Part shown: positions 50,431 through 61,519 of the stretch, piece by piece | Layout: each line of letters starts with the position of its first letter | Numbering within the stretch: position 1 is the first letter of the stretch | Source of the DNA: Ascaphus truei | Lineage: Eukaryota; Chordata; Amphibia; Anura; Ascaphidae | NCBI GenBank assembly: GCA_036426205.1 | Contig: CM071586.1 | Coordinates: forward strand, 9,236,445-9,300,444 | Reading direction: 5' to 3' | DNA: 64,000 nt | Program-made: the position numbers and the translations under genes | The notes under the pieces: model-generated | What the model saw: the letters and a program-made list of their open reading frames with translations, nothing else | What the model was told of the DNA's origin: nothing | The model's database searches: none

Positions 50431-50457
50431 ATGCTCAGACAAACACAACTGTCATTG
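50431..50457 (+). CDS. Mini-exon m5 (27 nt, inverted orientation)
   Basis: Plus strand: acceptor TCTTCTTTTTATTCCAACAG, donor GTATGT. Reads DAQTNTTVI in phase 1, with an N-T-T sequon. Intact splice signals, but opposite in direction to gene 2's leader and TM exons, so it cannot be spliced into them as the sequence stands. Confidence 0.5.
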
Positions 50458-50486
50458 GTATGTATTATAGCACTAGATGTGTGTCT

Positions 50487-52195
50487 GTCCCTCCCCCGCA
50501 GGGTGACACAGTGACACAGGCAGAAGGGAGTATGAGTCTGTCCTCCCCCGAGGGTGACCACAGTGACAAGACAGAAGGGAGCTATGAGACTGTCCTCCAC
50601 CCACAGGGCTGACACAGTTGAAGCATACAGAAGGGGAGCTATGAATTATCCCTCCCCCCAGGGTGACATAGTGAACAGACAGAAGGGAGCTATGATCTAA
50701 GTCCCTCCCACGGAGGGTGACACAGTGACACAGAAGAAGGGAGCTATGAGGCTAGTCCCCCCCCGCAGGGTGACATAGTGACACAGACAGAGGGAGCTAT
50801 GGACTAGTACCCCACCAGGGGTACACAGTGACACAGACGAAGGGAGCTATGAGTCTGTCCCTCCCCCCGCAGGTGACACAGTGAGCACAGACAGAAGGGA
50901 GCTATGAGTCTGTCCTCCCCCGCAGAGTGACACAGACCAGAAGGAGCTATGGCTGTCCCCTCCCGCCAGGGTGACACATGAGTGACACAGACAGAAGGGA
51001 GTTGAGTCCTGTCCCTCCCCACAGGGTGACACAGTGACACGAGACAGAAGGGAGCTAATGTCTGTCCCTCCCCCCACAGGGTGGGTGACACAGTGACATA
51101 GACAGAAGGGAGCTATGAGAGTCGTCCCTCCCCCACCAGGGTGACAAGTGACACAGACAGAAGGGACGCTATGAGCATGGCCCTCCCCGCAGGGTGACAC
51201 ATGGACACAGGACAGAAGGGAGCTATGAGTCTGGCCCTCCCCCGCAGGGGCACATAAATAGACAGACGGAGCATGAGTCTGCCTCCCCCCCAGGGTGACA
51301 CAGTGACACGACAGAAGGGAGCTATGAGTCTGCCCTCCCCCCGCAGGGTGACACAGTGACACAGACAGAAGTAGCTATGAGTGTCCCTCCCCCCGCAGGG
51401 TGACACAGTGACACAGAACAGAAGGGAGCTAGAGGCTGTCCCTCCCCCGCGAGGTGACGCACAGTGACACAGAAGAAGGGGAGCTATGAGCCGTCCCCCC
51501 CCGCAGGGTGACACAGTGACACAGACAGAAGGGAGCTAGTGAGTCTGTCCCTCCCCCGCAGGGGGTGTGACAAGTGACAACAGACAGAAGGGTGCTATAG
51601 CTTGTCCCGCCCCGCAGGGGTGACACAGTGACACAGACAAGAAGGGGGGAGATATGAGTCTGTCACCCGCAGGTGGGGTGAACCGTGACAAGACAGAAGG
51701 AGCTATGAGTCTGTACCTCCCCGCAGGGGGACACGTGACACAGACAGAAGGGAGCTATGGAGTCTGTCCCCTCCCCCGCAGGGGTGACACCAGTGGACAC
51801 AGACAGAGAGGGAGCTATGAGTCTGTCCCTCCCCCGCAGGGTGACACAGTGACACAGACAGAAGGGAGCTATGGTCTGTCCCTCCCGCATGGGTGACACG
51901 AGTGACACAGACAGAAGGGAGCGAGAGTGTCCGTCCCCTGCAGGGTTGACACAGTGACACAGACAGAAGGGAAGCTATGAGTCTGTCCTTCCCCGCATAG
52001 TGGACACAGTGACACAGACAGAAGGGGAGCTATGGAGTCTGTCCCTCCCCCCAGGGTGACACAGTGACACAGACAGAAGAGGGAGCTATGAGTCGGTCCC
52101 TCCCCACGCAGGGTGACAACAGTGACAAGACAGAAGGGAGCTATCAGCCTGTCCCTCCACCGCAGGGTGACATAGGGACCAGAAGAGGGGGGGGG
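50487..52195 (+). repeat. 54-56 bp minisatellite, large array (inverted)
   Basis: About 31 units, the largest array in the window, in gene sense on the plus strand. Numerous one-base indels make unit length vary between about 50 and 58. In-frame 54-bp units translate as GDTVTQTEGSYESVPPPQ, but no long in-frame run exists. Confidence 0.92.
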
Positions 52196-52204
52196 GATGA
52201 ATCG

Positions 52205-52344
52205 CCGCCATTTTTTTAAACTTTAAAAAAAAAATTTTTTTTTTTTATAATTTATTTAATTAATTAACTGGCGCCCGGCCGGAGTCACCGCGGGCCAAAC
52301 AGAGAGGCCAGGGGGGCCGCATGCGGCCCGCGGGCCGCATGTTG
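52205..52344. other. A/T homopolymer and GC-rich junction
   Basis: TTTTTTTAAAC..AAAAAAA..TTTTTTT near 52210-52245, then GGCCCGCGGGCCGCATG, resembling the tail and body of a short retroposon. Not classified. Confidence 0.35.
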
Positions 52345-52640
52345 TGCAGCCCTGATTTATAGGAATCCTGTGTGTGAAATGCCATTTTATCACATCAGAG
52401 GTTGACACTGCTGAACCTATTAACTTATATGTGTAAGATGCACTTGTATTCCATCGGAGGGACACCCCGCTGACACTATTAACTTATAGGAATTGCATGG
52501 ACTCATCTCTACAGAAGGAGGCGCCACTAACACTAATAAATTATAGGAGTTCCCTGTGTAAAATGCCTTCTTATCCAATCAGATGGAGGCACCGCTGACC
52601 CTAATAACTTATCCCCTGTGTGAGACTCTTTTTTATCCCA
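52345..52640. repeat. 65-68 bp minisatellite (gene 2, about 4.5 units)
   Basis: TTATAGGAAT...CTGTGTGA...CATC.GAGG units upstream of TM exon D's donor. No tail exon accompanies this copy. Confidence 0.85.
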
Positions 52641-52688
52641 TTAAGTTCCAGCTCATTTACCATGTTAAAGGAAGGACAGAGGACTTAC

Positions 52689-52768
52689 CACACAGCACAA
52701 ACTGCAAAGCAGGGAGGCGAGGATCAGTGAGGTCAGGACTAAGAGAGCCACACCCCATCCTGGGACAC
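52689..52768 (-). CDS. MUC1-like transmembrane exon, copy D (intact)
   Basis: 80 nt with the same splice sites, phases and peptide as copy C; it differs by about one silent base. It is the nearest TM exon to gene 2's leader. Reading upstream without splicing is also open (PPPQGDTVSLSLVTGVPGWG), so inclusion of adjacent repeat sequence cannot be excluded. The pyrimidine tract CCCTCTCTCTTGTCACAG, however, looks like a genuine acceptor. Confidence 0.65.
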
Positions 52769-52789
52769 CTGTGACAAGAGAGAGGGACA

Positions 52790-52900
52790 CTGTGTCACCC
52801 TGCGGGGGAGGGACAGACTCATAGCTCCCTTCTGTCTGTGTCATTGTTTCACCCTGCGGGGGGAGGGACAGACTCATAGCTCCCTTCTGTCTGTGTCACT

Positions 52901-52902
<2 letters not shown>
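52790..52902 (-). repeat. 54-bp minisatellite, two units
   Basis: Short array next to TM exon D, passing into a GA run. Confidence 0.9.
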
Positions 52903-52953
<51 letters not shown>

Positions 52954-53040
52954 TCAGGACATAGAGAGAGCGCAGTCGGTCAGAGAGAGAGCGGAGTCGG
53001 TCAGAGAGAGAGAGAGATGGAGGGAGAGAGGGAAGAGACA
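52903..53040. repeat. (GA)n simple repeat
   Basis: Pure AG run (52903-52950), then GAGAGAGCG.AGTCGGTCA repeats. Confidence 0.9.
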
Positions 53041-53049
53041 CAGGGGCCT

Positions 53050-53600
53050 GTTCTAGCACTATAGTTTTGATAACCAACTCATCAAGTTTTTTGAACAGTT
53101 CTCGCACAATTTGGCAAGGTTGCTTGTCCTGGAACAGGATTTTACATTTCTGTGTCTCCCTTTGCAGCTCGTGGGATTCATGTCTCCCTGGTTTAGCTGC
53201 CTGTTATTTTCCCTGTCCCAGCAGCTAGCTGCATGTGAAAAGGCAACATTATTGTTACATGTTGTTTACACAGCCCTAGTCAGTGTTGGTTGCCTGCAAT
53301 CTCCTATTCTCCTAGCTGAGAGTGGGCTATTCCTACCCCCCTGTCCTTGCTGACAGTTAGTATAGTCTCACTTCCCTTCTAGTGTGACCCTTGCCCCTCA
53401 CTTCCTTTTCACCCTGGACTCTGAGTGAGTACCAGCCTGCTATTTGCCCCAGCAAGGCCTTTCTGTTTTACACTGCCTTATCTTGATACACTGCACTTCA
53501 GAGAGAGAAGCACTCTCTACCCCACACTACATCTGCAAGTACCTTTCTTCCTGTGATTTTCCCTCAATAAACTAAGAAAGACAAAAGGACTTGTTGTGCT
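53050..53600 (+). repeat. Inverted-repeat partner and LTR-like sequence
   Basis: 53050-53210 is the counterpart of 49868-50040 in opposite orientation. 53380-53590 ends with CCTCAATAAACTAAGAAAG, a polyadenylation-like end suggesting an LTR or 3' end of an unclassified retroelement on the plus strand. Confidence 0.4.
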
Positions 53601-54330
53601 TTGGAAGAGGGAAGGCATGAGTTAAGCTAACTGGAATTATTCACACATCATTCGTGACCCTGGTTCCAGGATATTGCTATTCACAAAGCTACGATGAGTT
53701 GCCCAACTCATTCAGGGGGTGCATTTTCCTGAGCATTCTCGCTCCTGCTGAAACACATCAAGCGGGAGCTGCCAAACAGCAAAATAGCGCCATTTCCATA
53801 AAATCACGCTGTTCTAGTAGCCTCGGGAATCTCATCGGGGCTCTGAAATAGCGAGTTTATCATAGATCTCATCTCTCCAGCCCAAGGGCGGCGTTAGGGG
53901 ATTTAAGAGGGACTTAGAAACAAAAATTGCATTTGTCCTGCATCGGATTGAGTCTCCGGAGCTGATACACATTAATTCCAGCTCCAGAGACCCCCGGCTT
54001 CAATCCAATGCAATAAAAATACATGTGCAGGCTGCTTCATTACCTTAACAGATAACCACTAAGGGAATGAAGGGGTTGACTACCAGTGTCCGATGTATTG
54101 TGGGTAGCGGGGGTGGGTGACGGTGGTATTTGGCCCTTGGTGGGTGCCAGTATCGCCTATGCATTTAAATCTCCTACATCATGTGACCGGGACATTTAAA
54201 TTGTATTGTATGTCTTTAATTATATAGTGTAATTAATGTACATAGCGTTTGAGATAGCACTAATGTCATTGAAGCTACTAGAATAGGCCCCATATACATT
54301 TATATTAACAATATAAAAAGTCAGGTTTGA
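53601..54330. repeat. Dispersed repeat (relative of 32810-33860)
   Basis: CCAGAGACCCCCGGCTTCAA, TTACCTTAACAGATAACCAC and TTGGCCCTTGGTGGGTG show the family (53930-54150). A fragment of the 57595 LINE 3' end (TTAATGTACATAGCG) follows at 54230. Confidence 0.6.
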
Positions 54331-54339
54331 AATAGAGGG

Positions 54340-55099
54340 GAGGAGAGTGAGTGAGAGAGAGAGACACAGAGACAGAGAGAGACACAGAGAGACTCAGAAA
54401 CACAGAGAGACACAGAAACACAGAGAGACTCAGAGACAGAGAGAGACACAGAGACAGAGAGAGACACAGAGAGACACAGAAACACAGAGAGACGCAGAGA
54501 GAGATACAGAGACAGAGAGAGACAAAGAGACAGAGAGAGACACAGAGACAGAGTGACACAGAGACAGAGTTACACAGAGAGAGACACAGAGACAGAGAGA
54601 GTCACAGAAACACAGAGAGACACAGAGACAGAGACAGAGAGAGACAGAGAGAGACACAGAGACAGAGAGAGACACAGAGACAGAGAGAGACAGAGACAGA
54701 GTGACACAGAGACAGAGAGAGACACATAGACAGAGTTACACAGAGAGAGACACAGAGACAGAGAGAGACACAGAGACAGAGAGAGACAGAGAGAGACACA
54801 GAGACAGAGTGACACAGAGAGACACAGAAACACAGAGAGACACAGAGACAGAGAGAGACACAGAGACAGAGAAACAGAGAGAGAGACACAGAGACAGAGA
54901 GAGACACAGAGACAGAGAGAGACACAGAGACAGAGAGAGACACAGAGACAGAGAGAGACAGAGAGAGACACAGAGACAGAGTGACACAGAGAGACACAGA
55001 AACACAGAGAGACACAGAGACAGAGAGAGACACAGAGACAGAGAGAGACACAGAGACAGAGAGAGACACAGAGACAGAGTGACACAGAGAGACACAGAA

Positions 55100-55150
<51 letters not shown>

Positions 55151-55300
55151 CAGAGAGAGACACAGAGACAGAGTGACACAGAGAGACACAGAAACACAGA
55201 GAGAGAGAGAGAGACAGAGACAGAGAGAAACACAGAGAGACACAGAGACAGAGAGAGAGAGATAGAGACAGACACAGAGACAGACACAGAGACAGAAAGA
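54340..55300. repeat. GAGACACAGAGACAGA simple-repeat array
   Basis: About 1 kb of 16-24 bp variants of GAGACACAGAGACAGAGA. Long Arg/Glu/Thr or Ser/Leu/Cys frames on either strand are artefacts. Confidence 0.95.
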
Positions 55301-55785
55301 ACGGAAGTCAGGAATACAATAAAGAAAGGGGGAGAGAGGAGCTAGAAAATAGGTAAGACAGTGAGTTCGAAGAAAAAGAAAATGACCAAATTATTATTAT
55401 TATTAATGTGTTAGATTAACAATATAAAATGTGAGCTTTGAAATAAAGGGGAGTGGAAAAAATAGAAGCAAAGGGAGACAGAAAGAGAGAGGAAGGGAGG
55501 GGGGGAGTTAGAGAGAGACGTTTGGAAAGACAGAGGAGAGAAGGTAAAAGTGAAGAGAGGAATAGAGTGAGAGAGAAAGGGGGGAGAGAGAGCAGAGAGA
55601 GGGAGATGGAGAAAGGGAATGAGAATAGAAGATGGAGTTACCAAGAGAGATAGAAGGAGGAATACAAAAATAATAAAAATGACGAGAGAAAGATTAAAAA
55701 GCAAAAGAATTAAGAAAACGTCAGGAGTGTAGAAAATAAAAATAAATAAGAGAAGAGGAAGCAAGAAAAGGAGAGGGAGAGAGCG

Positions 55786-55837
<52 letters not shown>

Positions 55838-56220
55838 AAATAGGGATTAAGAGATTGAGTGTGAGAGGTAAAGGGGGACAGAGGGACAAAGTGACTAAAA
55901 CAGGGAGGGAGAAAGAGAGGGGGAATGGGGATGGTTGGAGAGAGATTGAGAGATATAGAGAGGGGGGAAGAGATTGAGAGATAGGGGGAGAATACACAGA
56001 ATGGGAAGAGGCTGAGAGAGAGGAGGTAAAGAAGGGAATGACCAGGAGAGAAAAAAAGAGCAAGAGATGCAAAAAGAACGGAAGATAGAGATGCAGAAGA
56101 GACATGAGAGAAGAAGGGGGGAAAAGAAAGAGCAGAAGGAAGAGGGAGAGAGAAATTCTAGGAGAGAATATATAGGAAAGTTAAAGAGAGTGAGAGAGAG
56201 CGGGATAAAGGAAAGATATC
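55301..56220. repeat. Purine-rich intron 1 of gene 2
   Basis: GA-rich DNA with the marker GAACGGAAGTCAGGAATA (55298) and a GA run (55790-55834), homologous to 19125-20320. No mini-exon recognised in it. Confidence 0.75.
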
Positions 56221-56232
56221 AATGTCTCTCAC

Positions 56233-56311
56233 CTGCTCCCTGCAGACTCAGTATGAGACAGGCAGCCACAACCCACAGTCCGACTTTACTCAGGGAGCGT
56301 TCACTAGCCAT
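56233..56311 (-). CDS. Leader (signal-peptide) exon of gene 2
   Basis: 79 nt from ATG (56309-56311) to GGAGCAG before donor GTGAGAG, phase 1. It encodes 26 residues: MASERSLSK, hydrophobic VGLWVVAACLILSL, then QGA. Differences from gene 1's leader are few and leave the signal-peptide character unchanged. Promoter and 5' UTR are also conserved, so selection or very recent duplication has kept this end intact. Confidence 0.75.
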
Positions 56312-56403
56312 GCTGATTGCTGAGTTCCAACCCACTCCAGGGACAGCTGTTAATGTCAGGTAAATTCACAAAGCTCTGATATCCCCTACCCTGGAACCTT
56401 TAG

Positions 56404-56413
56404 CCTTATATAC
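56404..56413 (-). promoter_or_regulatory. TATA box of gene 2
   Basis: Minus-strand GTATATAAGG, about 95 bases above the ATG as in gene 1. Confidence 0.65.
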
Positions 56414-56464
56414 CTACTGTGCACGGGACAGGACAGTCACGGTGACAAACGTGGTCTGTATGTA

Positions 56465-56630
56465 GGACATTCTCAGATGTATGAGTGTCAGGGATTAGGA
56501 ATAATTGCACAGTTTAGTGGACTGGGATATTTTTATGGGCTAAATCCTATCATACCGGATAGAGGTTTATTGCTGGGCTTTGATTCAGGTGAGTGACTGA
56601 TTCTTTTAATCTAATTCCACAAGGAACATA
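56465..56630 (-). promoter_or_regulatory. Conserved upstream block of gene 2
   Basis: Diverged counterpart of 20574-20757 (GATTAGGAATAATT and GGGATATTTTTATGG shared). Confidence 0.5.
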
Positions 56631-57594
56631 CAGTATGACACCGGACACTTTTTGATTAGTGCCCTAATGACAGTGACGTGTTTAATGGGTTACAAGGTCA
56701 GTCCAAGGTAAGAGCAAAGTGACCTAATGACAGTGACGATTTTTTAATATCTTTTTATTGAGGAAAATATATACACGGAACACTCAAAATATACGTCATC
56801 AGCACAGTATATTGCAAACAATTACATAGTTATCCAGATATTCATACAGTTCCTTTAGAAATATACAGAGCAATTGCTGTGTGCCATTTTTAAGTTGTTA
56901 AATTATCTTTTCTACTTCCTTTATTTTCACATGCTTAACCAGATAAAATGTTGACTATACAGTTAACAAAACACAAGGGGTAAAAGTGATAAAAGGGATG
57001 AAACGCTAGGAAATTAGCTAAAAACAAAATAGTAAGCACACCTAAAGTTTAGAATTATAAAGATAATTCAGATTCAGAAGTGCCTTATTAAATTGATATG
57101 TACAGTAACATGCAGAAAATAGTAAAGAAAAATTGTTACGAAGATCATTGTTTATACTAAGATAGATGTAGAAATATTGCTCCCTTATCAAAATTGTACA
57201 TGTAAGTAAGATGTTCATTTATTTAAGTCAAATAATAAAAACAATATTGAAAAAAAAGAAGAAAATAAGTGCCTTACATGTGTATTATTAATGAGAAATT
57301 TTATAATAAAGCCATGTTTATGTATTTTGATTCTTAAATTAGTCTCTAGTCCTTTTGGCATAAGCAGACTACTGAGTGTGATCAGAGGAACTGAGCAGAC
57401 TGAGTAACCCTGGCTGAACAAAGGCAGAGGGATGTGATTCTGTGTGAGAATCGGTTCCTATAAAACTCATCCTTCTGTAGTTATACAAGGAAGTCCAGAT
57501 GGAAACTGGGGCTCGATTAGAGCTGAGGAACAGTGTTCAAATATTATAAGCCATTGAAAGAGGTCATCCTTTCCCAATCCTGATGAGAGCTTGA
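56631..57594. other. Non-coding, possible L1/Tx1-type LINE end
   Basis: TTTTTTAATATCTTTTTATTGAGG at 56742-56763 resembles the reversed 3' end of an L1/Tx1 element. The rest is AT-rich with no gene seen. Confidence 0.35.
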
Positions 57595-58165
57595 TTGTAT
57601 TGTATTGTATTGTATGTCTTTATTTATATAGCGCCATTAATGTACATAGCGCTTCACAGTAGTAATACACGTGATAATCAAATAAATAACAGATAATATA
57701 AATAACAGATCATGGGAATAAGTGCTTCAGACATAAAAGTAACATTAAGGAAGAGGAGTCCCTGCCCCGAGGAGCTTACAGTCTAATTGGTAGGTAGGGA
57801 GAACGTACAGAGACAGTAGGAGGGAGTTCTGGTAAGTGCGTCTGCAGGGGGCCAAGCTTTATGTATCGTGTTCAGATTATCCACAGTGCTATTCATATGC
57901 TTCTTTAAGCAGATGTGTCTTAAGTTGGGTCTTAAAGGTGGATAGAGAGGGTGCTAGTCGGGTACTGAGGGGAAGGGCATTCCAGAGGTGCGGGGCAGTC
58001 AGGTGAGAAAAGTTTAAGGCGGGAGAGGACTTTAGATACAAAGGGGGTAGAAAGAAGACATCCTTGAGAAGAACGCAAGAGTCGGGATGGTGCATAGCGA
58101 GAAATTAGGGCTGAGATGTAAGGAGGGGCAGAAGAGTGTAAAAGGGGAGTTGATGAGAGGGCTAT
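57595..58165 (-). mobile_element. Rex1/L2-like LINE, 3' end
   Basis: Minus strand: C-terminal RT-protein residues FSHLTAPHLWNALPLSTRLA and STFKTQLKTHLLKEAYE (stop near 57889). The 3' UTR has GACTGTAAGCTCCTCGGGGC and AATGGCGCTATATAAATAAA, and the tail is ACAATACAATACAATACAAT. Strongly 5'-truncated. The terminal pentanucleotide repeat is typical of these LINEs. Confidence 0.8.
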
Positions 58166-58168
58166 AAA

Positions 58169-58570
58169 CCTCCACCGTTTTAGCATATAGCCAATAAAGA
58201 ATATCACTTGTGAGCACATTCACATGTCAATATTTCAAGGCAAGTTTATACCAACCTCACACTGTTGATTCCCATCAAGGTTGAAACATGTCTGTGAGTG
58301 GTCTGTACTTGCTTTGCTAGTCCCATGCTGTGCTTAAAAGCTGTGTGAACGGCGGTACATCAGATTAAATTGGCTCCATGTGAATGGATATTCCAGGCAA
58401 AAGGTGACACATTGTGTGCTCATTTGCATGTAATTTCCCAGAATCCCTTGCTGCAGTGGGAGCACTGTATGCGAGGTGATAATGGTGAAAGGCAGGGTTC
58501 AGACCTTTCTAAGACATGTGAATGTGCTCACAAGTGATATTCTTTATTGGCTATATGCTAACGGTGGAGG
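58169..58570. mobile_element. Foldback MITE with about 58-bp inverted repeats
   Basis: Left arm CCTCCACCGTTTTAGCATAT...TTGTGAGCACATTCACATG; the right arm (58514-58570) is its near-perfect inverse. About 290 bases lie between. The internal AGAATCCCTTGCTGCAGTGG segment is related to AT-rich DNA at 7710-7850 and 63085-63200 in the gene units, so older copies of this family are embedded in the gene cluster. Confidence 0.75.
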
Positions 58571-58599
58571 TTTTCTGTCGCCTTTTTCACCCAGCATAA

Positions 58600-58760
58600 T
58601 GAGAGAGAGAGAGATCTGTACCGTGTTTGCAGAGCTTAATAATAAAAAAACGAATAGACGATACCGTTCTGTGGCTAACAAAATGCTTTTATTTGTGCGA
58701 GCTTTTGAGATACACTGATCTCTTCTTCCGGCGGTGTTACAATGAATAAAGCAAGCAAGG
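58600..58760 (-). mobile_element. Penelope-like terminal fragment
   Basis: Minus strand AGAAGAGATCAGTGTATCTC, AAAAGCTCGCACAAATAAAA and TTAGCCACAGAACGGTATCG, a sequence I associate with Penelope-like element ends in frogs. Confidence 0.45.
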
Positions 58761-61519
58761 TTTATCTTAAAAACAGTGCATCTTGGAATGTTATCTGTGG
58801 CTGAAACCTATCCCTCCCCCCTGTGCATTATGTGATTTATGACTTGAGGTGTTATATAGTCCCTGAATGTTAGTGATGTAAGCGTGTGTGTATATGTATA
58901 TATGTAAATATAAATGTATAAAGTGCCCACAGTGTGTACAACGCTTTACAAAAGTTGTGTGGAGTGGGAGTGTATACCAATGGTGTGGGTAGGTGTAGAA
59001 ATGTAAGAGGGTGTTGCATTACTAAAAGTGTGTGTAAATACTATGTGGTCCCAATTGGTATATAGGGATGGAATTACATAGAGTATTTGTATGTATGTGC
59101 GCATGCGTGTGTGAAACTGGCCTCAAGAAGACTCTACAGTACACAGTTAAACAATGCCTGGAACAAACCTCTAATGAATGACCATGGAGGGGAGGTGTCG
59201 ATAAGCAGTTCAATTCACTTTGGTTTGTTAGGCTTAGTGTGTGTGTGTGTGTGTCTCTGGGGGGGAGGAGTATATGCAGGATTATAAATTCAAACAAATC
59301 TTTTGAACAGTTCATGTTTTGAACCCCACCCCCAAATAAAAATTACAATATGCCACCCACCTCATAAAGTACAGTATACATGACTATAGTGTAGAATTAA
59401 AAAAGCTAGTGATTGATTCTAAGAATAGCACAAATTGTTAAGCAAGCCCATGTCGAGAAAAAAAAAAGATGTCTCTTTTTTTTTCAGACTTGAAATTCAC
59501 ATTGAATGAGAAGTCATTCTCGCCAAATACCCCAGAAAGTGGAGTCAGTATCACACTCATCCAGGTGTACAGAATTATACCCGTTCCTGTAGTTCAAAGA
59601 CATACACGCATGCGCCTAAATGTAATGACACGCATATGCGTTTCAACAAGGTTCCAATGAGACATACACGCATGTGCATAAAATAAAAACAGTATGAAAA
59701 GAAGAGCAAGTCTTGCAAAAGTTGAAAGTATTGAAGACTAAATAATACATATAGAACAAAAGATATTCCTTTTTATTTTTGGGGTTTCTTAGCAGAATGA
59801 ATTACATATGCAAGTTCTACTGTAATTATACTGCAAAATGCAAACAAATGCAACGTCAATAAAAAAGTATTGAATATGAATCAATAAAAATTCACAATGC
59901 GCAAGCAACGTTTTAAAAAAGCGATATTAGAGATCCATCAAAATTCATCCTTTTGCTGCTTGATGTCAAAGCTTTTTTCTGGGAAAAAAAAGATGCTATG
60001 ATTTCCGGTATTGCGCATGCGTCGTCGCGTCATTGGGATTTAAAGCAGCAGTTCAAGCTATATCCTATACATGTGTGTCTCTACGATGAAAAGAAACTTC
60101 TTATAGGCTCTGGCCCTTGAGCCCCGCCCTCTCCCTAGCTGTCCACCAATTGTATCTACTGTAGTAACTGCTTCGTCAATCATATTGCAGGACTACATTT
60201 TCAATAATTGTGCAAGAATTGAGTTAAATTAAATAACCCTGAGCAAAGTGATTGATTACAGGAGAACGGACCGATCTGCAGCTTACTGTAGCTAATCACT
60301 TGTCTGTGTGCATATTGTATTGATGCACATATTGTTTTTTAATACTTTTTTTTAAACAGAGCAGCTTGAAGTGCAGCTTTAAACTTAATACTGTACTGTA
60401 TAGTGTATAGTATACTGTAGTACATTATATTTACCTTCATTATAAACTTTGCCAAATGGGTGGAGATGAGCCACTGTCACTCCCGTAGTCTGCATTATAG
60501 TTGATAGGTGACAGCTGACAGCTGACATGCTACACCTGCAGTTGACAGCTGATGAACCTGGAAATCTTTTTTGTACACGCAAGCTTGCTGGTACCTGTGC
60601 GTTAAATCAGTCTCAGGCTAGAAATTGTGCAGGTATTCCGGCAGGGAAAGGTAGCAAGGATTGACGTTCATCAGGTTTTCACTGACTATCGGACCATTAT
60701 TGTAAGCCGTGCTGGTGCCGTTGCTGGCGCTGTTGCCGGCACATTGCTGGATTGGGATTGACGAATCTTATATGGATTAAACCCGACCTTTCTCCTTTTG
60801 CAGTTGCCATGATCAAACATACTGAAAAATCTGGGACCACACCGGGTGCAGGGTCGATGCGAAAAAAACACTGATCGTTACATAAGGTTTGTCTTATCGA
60901 ACGCTTCCACCCACGAATGTCAGGTGAAAATTTGTAAAAATCATAGTTCGAAATGAAATATTCATATATTCATATATTTCTGCTACAGTCGCTATGTTAT
61001 CTGCTGCAGCATTAATTGCAGAATATGTTTAAAATGCATAAGTACAGTCAGGTTTTTTATACATTTACAGTGTACACATGGTGTCCACCGCAGTCAGCAA
61101 TTGTGCAAGGAAACTGTAGGAATGTAGAAAAAAGCACAGAGCATTCAGTTTTATGTTTTTATTATGAAACGTCTACATTTGATAACGTCTTCAGGGTCTT
61201 CAAGGACCAAGGTCGATTCACAATGGACCACTGTGGTAGACTTTGGTTTTTATCTGGTTTTTAAACACCTGCAAATTGACACAGTAGCACAGAACTGTAC
61301 ACATTACAATTCATTAATTTCTGCCACCTGGCGGATACGCGAAGAATTGCACCCAAAGAAATCCGAAACCATTAAATTAAACAGATCCACCGGGTAAACA
61401 CAGTGGTGCCCTGCATGCCTTGCGGCGTGAATGCCACATGAATGCGGCGTGAATACCGCATGGAGTACAGCAGCACACACGAAAACGTCTCCGTGATTTG
61501 TTTGAATAACGGCCGGTGC
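58761..61519. other. No supported gene
   Basis: Mixed AT-rich DNA with a short GT run (59237-59254) and small unrecognised frames. No splice-supported exon or clear repeat boundary could be identified. Confidence 0.45.

Larger units (their letters stand above)
49868..52195 (+). other. Inverted block carrying mini-exon and array
   Basis: 49868-50040 is the reverse complement of about 53050-53210 (for example TTTTACATTTCTGTGTCTCC). It is followed by pyrimidine-rich sequence (the inverse of the purine-rich intron elsewhere), a plus-strand mini-exon and a plus-strand 54-bp array. Everything else in the gene family reads on the minus strand, so this block has been inverted between TM exons C and D. 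Confidence 0.7.
48503..56311 (-). other. Candidate gene 2: paralogous small membrane glycoprotein
   Basis: Model: leader exon 56311-56233, then TM exon 52768-52689 and/or 49794-49715, then tail exon 48562-48503. Both TM exons are 80 nt and run phase 1 to 0, so they cannot both be used in frame in one transcript; they would be alternatives. No minus-strand mini-exon is seen between leader and TM. The only one nearby (50431-50457) lies on the plus strand inside an inverted block. A transcript using only the visible minus-strand exons would have almost no extracellular part after signal cleavage. The locus may therefore be a pseudogene, or may have lost its stalk by the inversion. Leader, TM and tail exons are each open. 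Confidence 0.45.

Noticed and set aside
54340..55345. Long Arg/Glu/Thr and Ser/Leu/Cys frames
   Set aside because: GAGACACAGA simple repeat translates openly in several frames.
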